Part shown: positions 6,803-15,169 of the stretch, in pieces
Position numbering within the stretch: the first letter of the stretch is position 1
Layout of the letters: the number at the start of each line of letters is the position of its first letter
Assembly: GCA_031425195.1 (NCBI GenBank)
Contig: JANPIX010000008.1
Span: 78,162-142,161 of the forward strand
Direction of reading: 5' to 3'
Origin: JANPIX01 sp031425195
GTDB taxonomy: Bacteria > Pseudomonadota > Alphaproteobacteria > Rhodobacterales > Rhodobacteraceae
Length of the DNA stretch: 64,000 nucleotides
Program-made: the position numbers and the translations under genes
Notes under the pieces: model-generated
The model's database searches: none
What the model was told of the DNA's origin: nothing
What the model saw: the letters and a program-made list of their open reading frames with translations, nothing else

Positions 6803-8488
6803 TCAGGCCTTGTCGCCGCCCTTGAGCGCCGCACCAAGGATGTCGCCCAGCGACGCGCCCGAATCGGACGAACCGTACTGTTCCACAGCCTCTTTCTCTT
6901 CCGCAATCTCGCGGGCCTTGATCGACAGGCCAAGCTTGCGCGTCTTGGAATCAACGGCGGTCACCCGCACGTCAACCTTGTCGCCCACCTGGAACCGCTC
7001 CGGACGCTGATCGCCACGGTCGCGGCTCAGGTCGGACCGGCGGATGAACGACTTCATGCCGTTATAATCCACTTCGATGCCGCCTTCTTCGATCGCCGTG
7101 ATTTCCACCGTGATGATCGAACCGCGCTTCACGCCATCAACTGCGTCCGTGAAGTTGTCTTCACCAAGCGCCTTGACGGACAGGCTGATGCGTTCCTTTT
7201 CAACGTCAACTTCCGTGACCGATGCCTTGACGGAATCGCCCTTGCGGTAGTTCTGGATCGCCTCTTCCCCGCGCTGATCCCACGACAGGTCGGACAAGTG
7301 GACCATCCCGTCGATGTCGTTGTCGAGCCCGACAAACAGACCGAATTCGGTGATGTTCTTCACTTCGCCTTCGATCACGGAACCGACGGGGTGGGTTTCT
7401 GCAAACACTTCCCATGGGTTGCGCTGCGTCTGCTTCAGGCCCAGCGACACGCGACGTTTGGCGCTGTCGATTTCCAGCACCATGACGTCAACCTCTTGCG
7501 AGGTGGACACGATCTTGCCGGGGTGGACGTTCTTTTTCGTCCAGGACATTTCCGAAACGTGAACGAGGCCTTCGACGCCCGCTTCCAGTTCCACGAATGC
7601 GCCATAGTCGGTGATGTTGGTCACGCGGCCTTTGTGCACGGTGCCCAGAGCATACATCTTTTCAACGGCATCCCACGGATCGGACTGCAGTTGCTTCATG
7701 CCCAGCGAAATACGATGGGTTTCCTTGTTGATCTTGATGACCTGAACCTTGACCGTCTCGCCAATGGCAAGGATTTCCGACGGGTGGTTCACACGGCGCC
7801 AGGCCATATCGGTCACGTGCAGCAGGCCGTCAACACCGCCCAGATCGACGAACGCGCCGTATTCGGTGATGTTTTTCACAACGCCATCAACAGTTTGGCC
7901 TTCGGTCAGGTTGCCGATGACTTCGGCGCGCTGCTCGGCACGGCTTTCTTCCAGAATCGCACGACGCGACACCACGATGTTGCCACGGCGACGGTCCATT
8001 TTCAGGATCTGGAACGGCTGCTTCATGCCCATCAGCGGGCCGGCATCGCGCACGGGGCGGACGTCAACCTGGCTGCCGGGAAGGAACGCAACAGCGCCGC
8101 CAAGGTCCACGGTAAAGCCGCCTTTGACGCGGCCGAAGATTGCGCCGTCGACGCGGGTTTCGGTGGCGTAGGCTTTTTCGAGGCGATCCCACGCTTCTTC
8201 GCGGCGGGCTTTTTCGCGGCTGATCTGGGCTTCGCCGCGCGAGTTTTCGACGCGGTCGAGGAAGACTTCCACCTCGTCACCGACGTTCAGTTCCACCGTT
8301 TCACCGGGATTCGCAAATTCCTTGATGTCGATGCGGCCTTCCATCTTGTAGCCGACATCGATAATGGCCTGACCCGCCTCGATGGCGATCACGCGGCCTT
8401 TGACAACGGTACCCTCTTCGGGCGTGTCAATTTCAAAGCTTTCCTTCAACAGAGCTTCGAAGTCTTCCATGGTTGCTTTGGTAGACAT
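6803..8488 (-). CDS. rpsA: 30S ribosomal protein S1
   Basis: A 561-residue protein with six S1 RNA-binding domains in tandem (each about 70-85 residues; typical strands include VKNITEYGAFVDLGGVDGLLHV, VTNITDYGAFVELEAGVEGLVHV and VKNITEFGLFVGLDNDIDGMVHL). S1 brings mRNA to the 30S subunit and is needed to translate mRNAs with weak Shine-Dalgarno sites. The first two domains are the ribosome-anchoring, more divergent ones. In relatives cmk usually lies upstream; here a small divergent lipoprotein gene takes that place. Confidence 0.97.
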   Translation of the reverse strand: MSTKATMEDFEALLKESFEIDTPEEGTVVKGRVIAIEAGQAIIDVGYKMEGRIDIKEFANPGETVELNVGDEVEVFLDRVENSRGEAQISREKARREEAWDRLEKAYATETRVDGAIFGRVKGGFTVDLGGAVAFLPGSQVDVRPVRDAGPLMGMKQPFQILKMDRRRGNIVVSRRAILEESRAEQRAEVIGNLTEGQTVDGVVKNITEYGAFVDLGGVDGLLHVTDMAWRRVNHPSEILAIGETVKVQVIKINKETHRISLGMKQLQSDPWDAVEKMYALGTVHKGRVTNITDYGAFVELEAGVEGLVHVSEMSWTKKNVHPGKIVSTSQEVDVMVLEIDSAKRRVSLGLKQTQRNPWEVFAETHPVGSVIEGEVKNITEFGLFVGLDNDIDGMVHLSDLSWDQRGEEAIQNYRKGDSVKASVTEVDVEKERISLSVKALGEDNFTDAVDGVKRGSIITVEITAIEEGGIEVDYNGMKSFIRRSDLSRDRGDQRPERFQVGDKVDVRVTAVDSKTRKLGLSIKAREIAEEKEAVEQYGSSDSGASLGDILGAALKGGDKA

Positions 8489-8723
8489 GTGGTTTTCAGT
8501 TCCTTTTCATCGTGTTTTGACTGGCCATGTGGTTGTTTCCACAGGTCTTTTCGGGTTGGGTTCCGGCCATTTCATTGACTGGTGCAGCGACTTTGCCATT
8601 GCCCCGGACGCCGCGCGTATAGGCGATGGGGATGGGAAAGGCAAGCTGTGCTGCCACGGGGAACGCAAGGGGCGACAACGGCGTTTCCGTGTGGATAACC
8701 TGCTGTCACATAATGGAATAGGG

Positions 8724-8879
8724 ATGCAAACGATGCAGATGAAGCTGAAAACCCTGATTGCGGCGATGCTGGCGGCAGCCACCCTTTCCGCCTGTGCGCC
8801 GCTGATCGTTGGCACCGGCGCGGCGGTGGTGGCAGACGAAGTGGCGGAGAATGAGAACGGCGGCGACGGGCTGTTCTGA
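8724..8879 (+). CDS. Small entericidin-like lipoprotein
   Basis: A 51-residue protein with a signal peptide and lipobox (TLSAC, acylated Cys around residue 24), followed by only about 27 residues rich in Gly, Ala, Val and acidic residues. ATGs at 8733 and 8739 are alternative starts, so the true protein may be 3 to 5 residues shorter. It would be anchored in the envelope. No function can be assigned. It diverges from rpsA and precedes the toxin-antitoxin pair. Confidence 0.65.
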   Translation: MQTMQMKLKTLIAAMLAAATLSACAPLIVGTGAAVVADEVAENENGGDGLF

Positions 8880-8908
8880 CGCGTCAGCGGCCGTATTACG
8901 GGCGTAGG

Positions 8909-8935
8909 GTTTGCGTATGCGATGCGTATGCAAAC
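8909..8935. repeat. Interleaved inverted/direct repeat upstream of the toxin-antitoxin genes
   Basis: GTTTGC (8909-8914) is mirrored by GCAAAC (8930-8935), and GCGTATGC occurs twice as a direct repeat (8913-8920 and 8924-8931). The element lies about 140 bases before the antitoxin start and could be a regulator site or a remnant of the event that inserted the module. Confidence 0.4.
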
Positions 8936-9071
8936 CGTATGTACATTTCCCGCGGCGGAGTTTGCGGTCACCAGAGTGCGCTGGTGGCCGGACTATCCCC
9001 TGCGCGGCTTGATGTTCGTCCAGATTCACCATATCTGTAATTTTGTGGATTTTGTACGAAAGGAGTAGGGA

Positions 9072-9347
9072 ATGATCGAGGTAACGGTGTCGGAAGCGCG
9101 GGAGAATCTTGCCGATCTGTTGGGACGCGTGCAGCACGGGCGCGAGGATGTGACGATCAAGAAGCATGGCAAGGCCGTGGCCGTCATGATTTCGGTCGAG
9201 GCGATGGAGTATTACGAACGGCTGGATGATGCGGAACTGGCGAAGCTGGGGGCCGAAGCCTATGCCGAACATTTAGCCGATCCGTCAAAGGCGGTGACGC
9301 TGGAGGATTATCTGTCGACGCCCGCTGCGGAACGCGCCGCTGAATGA
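9072..9347 (+). CDS. Type II antitoxin, Phd/YefM family
   Basis: A 91-residue protein starting at ATG behind AAGGAG. The N-terminal half has the Phd/YefM DNA-binding fold (VSEARENLADLLGRVQHGREDVTIKKHGKAVAVMISVEAMEYYE). The C-terminal half is acidic (EDYLSTPAAERAAE) and would wrap the toxin. Its last 4 bases (ATGA) overlap the toxin start, the usual coupling in these modules. Antitoxins of this family repress their own promoter; TTTTGTGGATTTTGTAC just upstream contains two TTTTGT copies that may form part of the operator. Confidence 0.92.
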   Translation: MIEVTVSEARENLADLLGRVQHGREDVTIKKHGKAVAVMISVEAMEYYERLDDAELAKLGAEAYAEHLADPSKAVTLEDYLSTPAAERAAE

Positions 9348-9607
9348 CAGCCTACAGCATCGAACTGTCGCAGGAGGCGGTCAGGAACCTTCGACGGATC
9401 AGGGACCGGCGGCTGCATGACCGTCTGATCATCGCCATCCGCGCCCTTGCGACCGATCCCCGCCCTCCGGGCTGTGTGAAACTGGCGGGCGCGGTGGATC
9501 AGTGGCGGATAAGGGTTGGTGACTGGCGGATCGTCTATGCCATCGACGACGGCCGGTTGGTGGTGCTTGTGTTCCGGGTTGCGCCGAGGGGCCGGGTTTA
9601 TGAATAG
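9344..9607 (+). CDS. Type II toxin, RelE/ParE superfamily
   Basis: An 87-residue basic protein with the RelE/ParE fold: two N-terminal helices (QEAVRNLRRIRDRRLHDRLIIAIRALATDPRP) and a beta-sheet (QWRIRVGDWRIVYAIDDGRLVVLVFRVAPRGRVYE). RelE members cleave mRNA on the ribosome and ParE members poison gyrase; the VAPRGRVYE ending resembles the RelE-type VGHRRxVY, so an mRNA-interferase role is more likely but not certain. It is translated from within the antitoxin stop (ATGA). Confidence 0.9.
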   Translation: MTAYSIELSQEAVRNLRRIRDRRLHDRLIIAIRALATDPRPPGCVKLAGAVDQWRIRVGDWRIVYAIDDGRLVVLVFRVAPRGRVYE

Positions 9608-9633
9608 GTCGAGGGTTCGCCCGGCACAGAAGA

Positions 9634-9689
9634 GTCGGGGTAAACCCCGACCTACGCACTGACCCGCACCCGCATCGGCGGGGCGGGTC
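9634..9689. terminator. Two hairpins between toxin and nitroreductase genes
   Basis: The first is GTCGGGG-TAAA-CCCCGAC (9634-9651), a perfect 7-bp stem with a tetraloop, flanked by sequence resembling short palindromic intergenic repeats. The second (9661-9689) nests GACCCGC/GCGGGTC around CCCGC/GCGGG with an ATCG loop and one bulged A, a 12-bp stem. They lie between convergent genes and could end transcription from both sides; neither has a clear T-run. Confidence 0.45.
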
Positions 9690-9698
9690 GGGTGGTGT

Positions 9699-10331
9699 TC
9701 AGGCGACTTCGCTGACCAGTTGGCCCAGATCCCGGCGGACCTTTTTCTGACCTTGCAGCCAGTCGCCGTCCGTGGCGCGGTAGCCGAGCGGCATCATCGT
9801 CACCGACCGCAGGCCGCGCGCGCGCAGGCCCAGAATCTCGTCAACCTGATCGGGGTCGAACCCTTCCATCGGTGTGGCATCCACCTCCTCAAACGCGGCG
9901 GCGGTCAGGGCGAGACCAAAGGCGATATAGGCCTGACGCGCGGCATGCTGGTAATTTTCTTCGGCGCTGCGGGGCAGATACATGCCCTTGAGCCGGTCGT
10001 AATAGGCAACCAGTGATTCGCTTGCAGAGCCGCGCTGCGATGCCAGATCGGCCACGACGCCGTCAATCCGCGCGTCGGTGTAATTGTCCCATGCGGCGAA
10101 GACGAGCACGTGGGAACCGTCGGTGACCTGGGCCTGATCAAAGGCCGCAACGCGCAGTTTGGCCTTCACCTCGGCGTTCGTCACCACGATCACCTCGAAC
10201 GGCTGCAGGCCGCTGGAGGTGGGGGCAAGCTGGATCGCCTCCAGAATATGGGCCAGTTTGTCATCGGGCACCTTGCGGGCCGGGTCCATTTTTTTCGTGG
10301 CATAGCGCCAGTTGAGTTTTTCCTGCAGCAT
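9699..10331 (-). CDS. NAD(P)H-dependent nitroreductase (NfsB-like)
   Basis: A 210-residue FMN flavoprotein of the nitroreductase family: LNWRYATKKMD near the start (FMN contacts from the Arg-Tyr-Ala-Thr-Lys segment), LAPTSSGLQPFEVIVV, and a C-terminal MPLGYRATDGDW. Such enzymes reduce quinones, nitroaromatics or other electrophiles. The frame is open to 10595, but the family start is at 10331, with AAAGGA upstream. It diverges from an HxlR regulator gene across a short region with two dyads, which suggests electrophile-responsive control. Confidence 0.92.
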   Translation of the reverse strand: MLQEKLNWRYATKKMDPARKVPDDKLAHILEAIQLAPTSSGLQPFEVIVVTNAEVKAKLRVAAFDQAQVTDGSHVLVFAAWDNYTDARIDGVVADLASQRGSASESLVAYYDRLKGMYLPRSAEENYQHAARQAYIAFGLALTAAAFEEVDATPMEGFDPDQVDEILGLRARGLRSVTMMPLGYRATDGDWLQGQKKVRRDLGQLVSEVA

Positions 10332-10396
10332 CTTGATTGTCCTTTTCCGGGGTGCCAACCTTCGCGGTGTTGATTTGCGCGTCGGTATTCTTTTGT

Positions 10397-10453
10397 TACC
10401 TCGTATAGGTAGGGCACTGGACAGGAACCGCAAGAGCGCACATATTTGTGTGC
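10397..10453. promoter_or_regulatory. Candidate HxlR operators between nitroreductase and hxlR-like gene
   Basis: There are two dyads in the shared promoter region. TACCT-CGTAT-AGGTA (10397-10411) is a perfect 5+5 inverted repeat, and GCACA-TATTTG-TGTGC (10438-10453) is another, just before the regulator's start. HxlR proteins bind such short dyads as dimers. The assignment rests on symmetry and position. Confidence 0.5.
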
Positions 10454-10464
10454 AGGTTACAGGG

Positions 10465-10848
10465 ATGAAACCGATGGACGTATGCCCGGAAGCATTCGGC
10501 ACTTGCCGCAAGATCAACGAAGTGCTGTCCCGCGTGGGCGACAGGTGGAGCGTGCTGATCATCTTTGCGCTGCGCGATGGCAAACGGCGGTTCAACGAGG
10601 TGAAACACGAGTTGGGGATTTCACAGCGGATGCTGACCCTGACCCTGCGCGATCTGGAACGTGACGGGCTGGTGTCGCGACACTACCACCCGACGATCCC
10701 GCCCAAGGTGGAATACGAACTGACGGAACTGGGCCAGTCGCTGCGCGGCCCAGTCAAGGTAATGGCGGAATGGGCGCTGACGCACCACGAGGTGATCGAT
10801 GCGGCGCGGGCAGCGTTTGATGCGGGGGATGGGGAAGTGGCGGCGTGA
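10465..10848 (+). CDS. HxlR family transcriptional regulator
   Basis: A 127-residue winged-helix repressor or activator of the HxlR type: CRKINEVLSRVGDRWSVLIIFAL, RRFNEVKHELGISQRMLTLTLRDLERDGLV, then the wing HPTIPPKVEYELTELG. A Cys near the N terminus (in DVCPEAFGTC) is placed where HxlR-family quinone/aldehyde sensors carry their reactive Cys. It lies head to head with a nitroreductase gene, its likely target. The start at ATG 10465 follows CAGGG; ATG 10474 is an alternative. Confidence 0.92.
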   Translation: MKPMDVCPEAFGTCRKINEVLSRVGDRWSVLIIFALRDGKRRFNEVKHELGISQRMLTLTLRDLERDGLVSRHYHPTIPPKVEYELTELGQSLRGPVKVMAEWALTHHEVIDAARAAFDAGDGEVAA

Positions 10849-10903
10849 GGGGCGTTGTTGAGGATGGTTAAACGCGTTCCAAGTTAACTTAAGTGTCTGA
10901 CAA

Positions 10904-11701
10904 TTACAAGGCACGAACCATAAAGATCACACCTTGCAAAAATGGCAATATCATTAGCAAAATTGCAATAATTGTAAGTGCCGATAACGCAGAACGAACA
11001 ACCGGATAAGATACATTTTGGAGTCGAATAAGGTCTCCGCAAACATGCTTGAGATATTGATCTCTCTCAATTGTCACAGTCGTCGAAAAAAGACCGCTAC
11101 CATAATCGTCAAAAATGTAATTTCCGCTTGAGTCAGTCGCAAATGAAACAGCCTCTACCGAGTCAAACAGTAATTCTCCAACATATGGAATTTTGTTGAT
11201 AGATTTCCATTGCGTATCAACTGCAATGAAGTTCGCTCTGTACTGTCTGAGAAGTGCGCGAATTTTTTCCGCCTCCTCGCTATCGTAAGCGGGAAGCTTG
11301 TTCTGGTAGGCTTTACGGAGGAAATCTGCCGCGTCTGAGCGGACTTGCTGCACAGTTACGCCAGCCGTTATTGCGGAAGCTGCATTTCTATTCCAGCGGA
11401 CAAAATTAGGGCACCAACAAATAAACAACAACCGTGCCAAGAATAAAAATACACCGGAAAAGTACAAGCATTTCCAACTAAATGGTATATCTAAATGGAT
11501 TTCGAATGGCGGCTCGAAACCAGAAGAATCTATCAAAAGTGTAGATGGAATATTTGATGATATCTTTAACAGGATTGGAACTAAAAATACCCAAATATAA
11601 ATCGGTTTGATGAATGAGCTATCAAAGATGCGTTCAAGAGTATGCCAATCGAAGCTTTGATCTATAAGGCCACTTGTACGATCAGTTAGCTCGCGACCCA
11701 T
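10904..11701 (-). CDS. AT-rich membrane protein of unknown function
   Basis: A 265-residue protein with about four membrane segments (residues about 31-49, 75-96 and 235-262, with a weaker one at 60-75) and a soluble central domain (about 100-235) containing a helical stretch VRSDAADFLRKAYQNKLPAYDSEEAEKIRALLRQY. I do not recognise the family. The gene is strikingly AT-rich against neighbours and uses codons rare in the window (AAA, ATA, TTA, AAT), a sign of recent acquisition. It starts 3 bases after the lepA stop and would be read from the lepA transcript. Confidence 0.7.
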   Translation of the reverse strand: MGRELTDRTSGLIDQSFDWHTLERIFDSSFIKPIYIWVFLVPILLKISSNIPSTLLIDSSGFEPPFEIHLDIPFSWKCLYFSGVFLFLARLLFICWCPNFVRWNRNAASAITAGVTVQQVRSDAADFLRKAYQNKLPAYDSEEAEKIRALLRQYRANFIAVDTQWKSINKIPYVGELLFDSVEAVSFATDSSGNYIFDDYGSGLFSTTVTIERDQYLKHVCGDLIRLQNVSYPVVRSALSALTIIAILLMILPFLQGVIFMVRAL

Positions 11702-11704
11702 CCC

Positions 11705-13504
11705 TCACCCATCCATCTTCAGCGCCGAGATAAACGCCTCCTGCGGAATCTCAACCTTCCCGAACTGGCGCATCTTCTTCTTGCCGGCCTTCTGCTTGTC
11801 CAAGAGCTTGCGCTTGCGCGAGGCGTCGCCGCCGTAGCATTTGGCCGTCACGTCCTTGCGCATCGCACTCAGCGTTTCGCGGGCAATCACCCGGGCGCCG
11901 ATGGCGGCCTGGATCGGGATCTTGAACATGTGGCGGGGGATCAGTTCTTTCAGCTTTTCCACCATGGCGCGGCCCCGCGCCTCGGCGCGGTCACGGTGGA
12001 CCATCATCGACAGGGCGTCGACGGGTTCGTCGTTCACAAGGATCGACATCTTGACCAGAAAATCCTCACGATATTCGCTGATCGAATAGTCGAAACTGGC
12101 ATAGCCCTTGGTCACCGATTTCAGGCGGTCGTAAAAGTCGAACACCACTTCGGCGAGCGGCAGGTCATAGACGACCATGGCGCGGGCCCCGGCATAGGAC
12201 AGATCAAGCTGGATGCCGCGCCTGTCCTGGCAGAGTTTCAGGATGTCGCCCAGATATTCGTCGGGCACCATGATGGTGGCCTTGATGCGCGGTTCGTCGA
12301 TGTGATCGACGAAGGTGAGGTCGGGCATATCGGCGGGGTTGTGCAGATCGCGCACCTCGCCATCCTTCATGTGCAGTTTGAAGACGACCGAGGGGGCGGT
12401 GGTAATCAGATCAAGGTCGTATTCGCGTTCCAGACGGTCACGGATCACCTCCAGATGCAGTAATCCGAGGAATCCACAACGGAAACCAAAGCCAAGGGCG
12501 GCGGAAGTTTCCATTTCCGAACTGAAAGAGGCATCGTTGAGCGACAGTTTTTCGATCGCTTCTCGCAAGTTTTCGAAATCGGCGGCGTCGACAGGGAACA
12601 GGCCGCAGAACACCACGGGCTGCGCGGGTTTGAAGCCGGGGAGCGGCGTGTCGCAGCCTTTGCGTTCGTGGGTGATGGTGTCGCCCACGCGGGTGTCGCG
12701 CACCTGTTTGATGGACGCGGTGAAGATGCCGATTTCGCCCGGCCCCAGTTCGTCGATGTCGACCATCTGCGGTTTGAGGACGGAGAGTTTGTCGATGCCG
12801 TAGACGGCGTTGGTCTGCATCATGCGGACGCGGTCGCCCTTGCGCATGATGCCGTCCATGATGCGGACCATGACGACGACGCCGAGGTAGGCGTCATACC
12901 AGCTGTCCACCAGCATCGCCTTGAGCGGTGCCGTGGCGTCGCCGGTGGGGGCGGGAAGGCGGGTCACGATCGCCTCCAGCACGTCGGGGATGCCGAGGCC
13001 GGATTTGGCGGAGATGTTGATGGCGTCGGAGGCATCGAGGCCGATCACATCCTCGATCTGCTGCTTGACGCGTTCGGGTTCGGCGGCGGGCAGGTCGATC
13101 TTGTTGAGGACCGGCACGATTTCGTGGCCCGCATCCAGCGCCTGATAGACGTTGGCGAGGGTCTGCGCCTCGACCCCCTGAGAGGCATCGACCACCAGAA
13201 GCGAGCCTTCGACGGCGCGCATGGAGCGGGAGACTTCGTAGGCGAAATCGACGTGGCCGGGGGTGTCGATCAGGTTGAGGATGTAGGTCTTGCCATCCTT
13301 GGCCGGGTATTCGATGCGGACGGTGTTCGCCTTGATGGTGATGCCGCGTTCGCGTTCGATATCCATACTGTCGAGCATCTGGGCCTTCATGTCGCGCGCG
13401 GCGACAGTGCCCGTCATCTGAATCAGACGATCAGCCAAGGTGGATTTGCCGTGGTCGATATGGGCCACGATGGAGAAGTTGCGGATCAGGGAAAGCTGGG
13501 TCAT
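11705..13504 (-). CDS. lepA: Elongation factor 4 (LepA) GTPase
   Basis: A 599-residue translational GTPase. The G domain has AHIDHGKSTLADRLI near the N terminus, DTPGHVDF and NKIDLPAAEPE. EF-G-like domains II, III and V follow, with the LepA-specific C-terminal domain (KCYGGDASRKRKLLDKQKAGKKKMR). The length is as expected. LepA acts on the ribosome during initiation and under ionic or acid stress. The divergent neighbour is a small exported protein gene; downstream lies the AT-rich membrane-protein gene. Confidence 0.97.
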   Translation of the reverse strand: MTQLSLIRNFSIVAHIDHGKSTLADRLIQMTGTVAARDMKAQMLDSMDIERERGITIKANTVRIEYPAKDGKTYILNLIDTPGHVDFAYEVSRSMRAVEGSLLVVDASQGVEAQTLANVYQALDAGHEIVPVLNKIDLPAAEPERVKQQIEDVIGLDASDAINISAKSGLGIPDVLEAIVTRLPAPTGDATAPLKAMLVDSWYDAYLGVVVMVRIMDGIMRKGDRVRMMQTNAVYGIDKLSVLKPQMVDIDELGPGEIGIFTASIKQVRDTRVGDTITHERKGCDTPLPGFKPAQPVVFCGLFPVDAADFENLREAIEKLSLNDASFSSEMETSAALGFGFRCGFLGLLHLEVIRDRLEREYDLDLITTAPSVVFKLHMKDGEVRDLHNPADMPDLTFVDHIDEPRIKATIMVPDEYLGDILKLCQDRRGIQLDLSYAGARAMVVYDLPLAEVVFDFYDRLKSVTKGYASFDYSISEYREDFLVKMSILVNDEPVDALSMMVHRDRAEARGRAMVEKLKELIPRHMFKIPIQAAIGARVIARETLSAMRKDVTAKCYGGDASRKRKLLDKQKAGKKKMRQFGKVEIPQEAFISALKMDG

Positions 13505-13728
13505 GCGGGGGATATGCGGGGGATTTGCGGGTTGGTCAAGCGGGGCCTGACGGCAGCGGAATACCGGATATGGTGGATGCCGCGGGTGGGGCCACTTTCC
13601 ATGGCAACACGCGTTCGTAACCCGCTCATATCACGAGGTTTCTTGAATTTCCTTGCACGAATCGTCATAATCCGACTCATAAAGTGACCGGGATCAACCT
13701 GGCACGTCTTGGCAGATCGGGCAGTGAA

Positions 13729-14034
13729 ATGAAAACAGCGGTGATTGCCGTCGCGTTTGGCGCGATGTGTTTTGCGGGTGCGGCCTGGGCCGGGCCGATC
13801 GAGCGGGCCTGCCTGCGGTCTGGTCAGGATGCGGCCAACAGGGCGACCTGTTCCTGCATCCAGCAGGTTGCCGACATGACGTTGTCGGGCGGCGACCAGC
13901 GGCAGGCGGCAAAGTTCTTCAGCGATCCGGAGCGGGCGCAGAACGTGTTCCTGTCGAAACGGGCCAGCGATGACGCGTTCTGGGACCGGTACCGCAATTT
14001 CGGGGCGACCGCCGAAGCCTACTGCGCCGGGTAA
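13729..14034 (+). CDS. Small exported protein with conserved cysteines
   Basis: A 101-residue protein with a signal peptide (residues 1-21, cut near AAWAG) and a mature part with four Cys (ACLRSG, CSCIQQ and the C-terminal YCAG), suggesting periplasmic disulfides. The motif QQVADMTLSGGDQRQAAKFFSDPERAQ is helical. Proteins of this type are widespread in Rhodobacterales without an established function. The ATG at 13729 is chosen because it opens the signal peptide; the frame is open upstream to 13684. It is convergent with the oxygenase gene 3 bases away. Confidence 0.75.
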   Translation: MKTAVIAVAFGAMCFAGAAWAGPIERACLRSGQDAANRATCSCIQQVADMTLSGGDQRQAAKFFSDPERAQNVFLSKRASDDAFWDRYRNFGATAEAYCAG

Positions 14035-14037
14035 CCC

Positions 14038-14589
14038 TTAGCGGAACGCGGGACCATGCGCCCAGAGGGTGAGTGACCAACGGGTGCCGGTGGTCACGGG
14101 CGTCACGCGGTGCAGCACAAAGCTGGGAAACAGGATGGCGCTGCCCTGCACGCGTGTTGCCGCAGCGATGTTGCTGTCGGCGCGGGTTTCGAGGGTGCCG
14201 CCGGTGTAGTCGCCGGGATCGCTGAGCTGCACCACCACGGTCAGCTTGCGGCGGGCGGCAAGGGTCCCTGCCCCGATGTCAGCGTGCCAGTCGAAATGGC
14301 CCTGATCGCGGGCATCATAGCGGGCGACCTGTGCGCTTTCGGAAAAATCGGACAGATCAAAGCCAAAGGCATCGCGGTTGGCCTGCGCCACAAGGGATGT
14401 CATCCGATCCATGACCCAGCCCGCATCCGGCAGATCATCGACCCAGACAAGACCCGCGCGGCGGATGCGCCCGTCGGTCACGCCGCCCACCAGACCACCT
14501 TCGCGCAGCGTCGCCGTGGCCGCGAGGGCGCACAGACGCTGGCAGTCCTGCGTACTGAAAGCCTGCGGAAGTGTGTGCATCCCCAGCAT
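14038..14589 (-). CDS. 2-oxoglutarate/Fe(II)-dependent dioxygenase (prolyl-4-hydroxylase type)
   Basis: A 183-residue protein with the double-stranded beta-helix Fe(II) site: HFDWHAD holds the H-x-D pair (around residue 119), LHRVTPVTTGTRWSLTLWAHGP supplies the distal His and the 2-oxoglutarate-binding Arg. This is the P4Hc/PKHD-hydroxylase type, which hydroxylates protein side chains or small substrates. The substrate is unknown. It lies 9 bases downstream of the copper chaperone gene and may be cotranscribed. ATG 14580 is an alternative start. Confidence 0.88.
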   Translation of the reverse strand: MLGMHTLPQAFSTQDCQRLCALAATATLREGGLVGGVTDGRIRRAGLVWVDDLPDAGWVMDRMTSLVAQANRDAFGFDLSDFSESAQVARYDARDQGHFDWHADIGAGTLAARRKLTVVVQLSDPGDYTGGTLETRADSNIAAATRVQGSAILFPSFVLHRVTPVTTGTRWSLTLWAHGPAFR

Positions 14590-14598
14590 CAGAACACG

Positions 14599-15081
14599 TC
14601 AGGGGGTTGTCGTCATGTGATCGTGGTCCATCACAGCGGCGTCTTCGGCGGGGCGGTCATTGTCGACCGGTGCCTCGACAACCACAGTGCCTTCGTGTTC
14701 GAAGGTCAGAGTCAGGGTGATGATGTCACCGGGGCGCAGCGGTTTGGTCAGGCCCATCAGCATCAGGTGATCCCCTGCCCGGCCCAGCACATGCGTGGCG
14801 TTCCCGGGAACTTCGATGCCACCCATGATCATCTGCATCGACATGACGCCGTTCGCATCTTCGACATTGCTGTGCAGCATCGCCTCGGCCGCGACATCGG
14901 CCGTGACTGACAGGAGGGTGTCAGGATTCGGGCCATGGTTTTCGATCACGAAGTAGGCGGCACCCGATTTGGCGGTTTCGGTGACGACGCGGGCGTAGGC
15001 ACCCACCACATGGACGCCTTCATGGGCAAGCGCAGGGCTGGCGAACAGCGACAGAAGCAGCAGAAGAAACGGGCGGAACAT
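14599..15081 (-). CDS. Periplasmic copper chaperone PCu(A)C
   Basis: A 160-residue periplasmic protein with a signal peptide (1-19, ending SPALA) and the PCu(A)C domain. The copper ligands follow the H-(M)-x10-M-x21-H-x-M pattern: His in MLHSNVED, Met in GVMSMQM, and HLMLMGLTKPL near the end of the domain. It delivers Cu(I) to the CuA site of cytochrome oxidase in related bacteria. A His/Asp/Met-rich tail (MDHDHM) may add metal binding. The ATG at 15081 has GAGG upstream; in-frame starts further up lack one. Confidence 0.92.
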   Translation of the reverse strand: MFRPFLLLLLSLFASPALAHEGVHVVGAYARVVTETAKSGAAYFVIENHGPNPDTLLSVTADVAAEAMLHSNVEDANGVMSMQMIMGGIEVPGNATHVLGRAGDHLMLMGLTKPLRPGDIITLTLTFEHEGTVVVEAPVDNDRPAEDAAVMDHDHMTTTP

Positions 15082-15169
15082 GGCATCCTCGGGGTTCATG
15101 GAAAGGCATGCGGGTGGTAACGCCAATCGCCCCACCGGGACAAGCGGCATATGCCCACAGCGCGCAAAC

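Noticed and set aside
6767..8578. 603-codon open frame on the plus strand opposite rpsA
   Set aside because: It is fully antisense to a clear S1 protein gene; long antisense frames are expected in GC-rich DNA with this codon bias, and the translation is His/Asp/Phe-rich with no family motifs.
9634..9651. Small stem GTCGGGG-TAAA-CCCCGAC as a mobile REP element
   Set aside because: It resembles a short palindromic repeat, but only one copy is seen in this window, so mobility cannot be claimed.
12668..13687. 339-codon plus-strand frame opposite lepA
   Set aside because: It mirrors the lepA reading frame, is extremely Gly/Asp/His-rich, and has no ribosome-binding site or family pattern.
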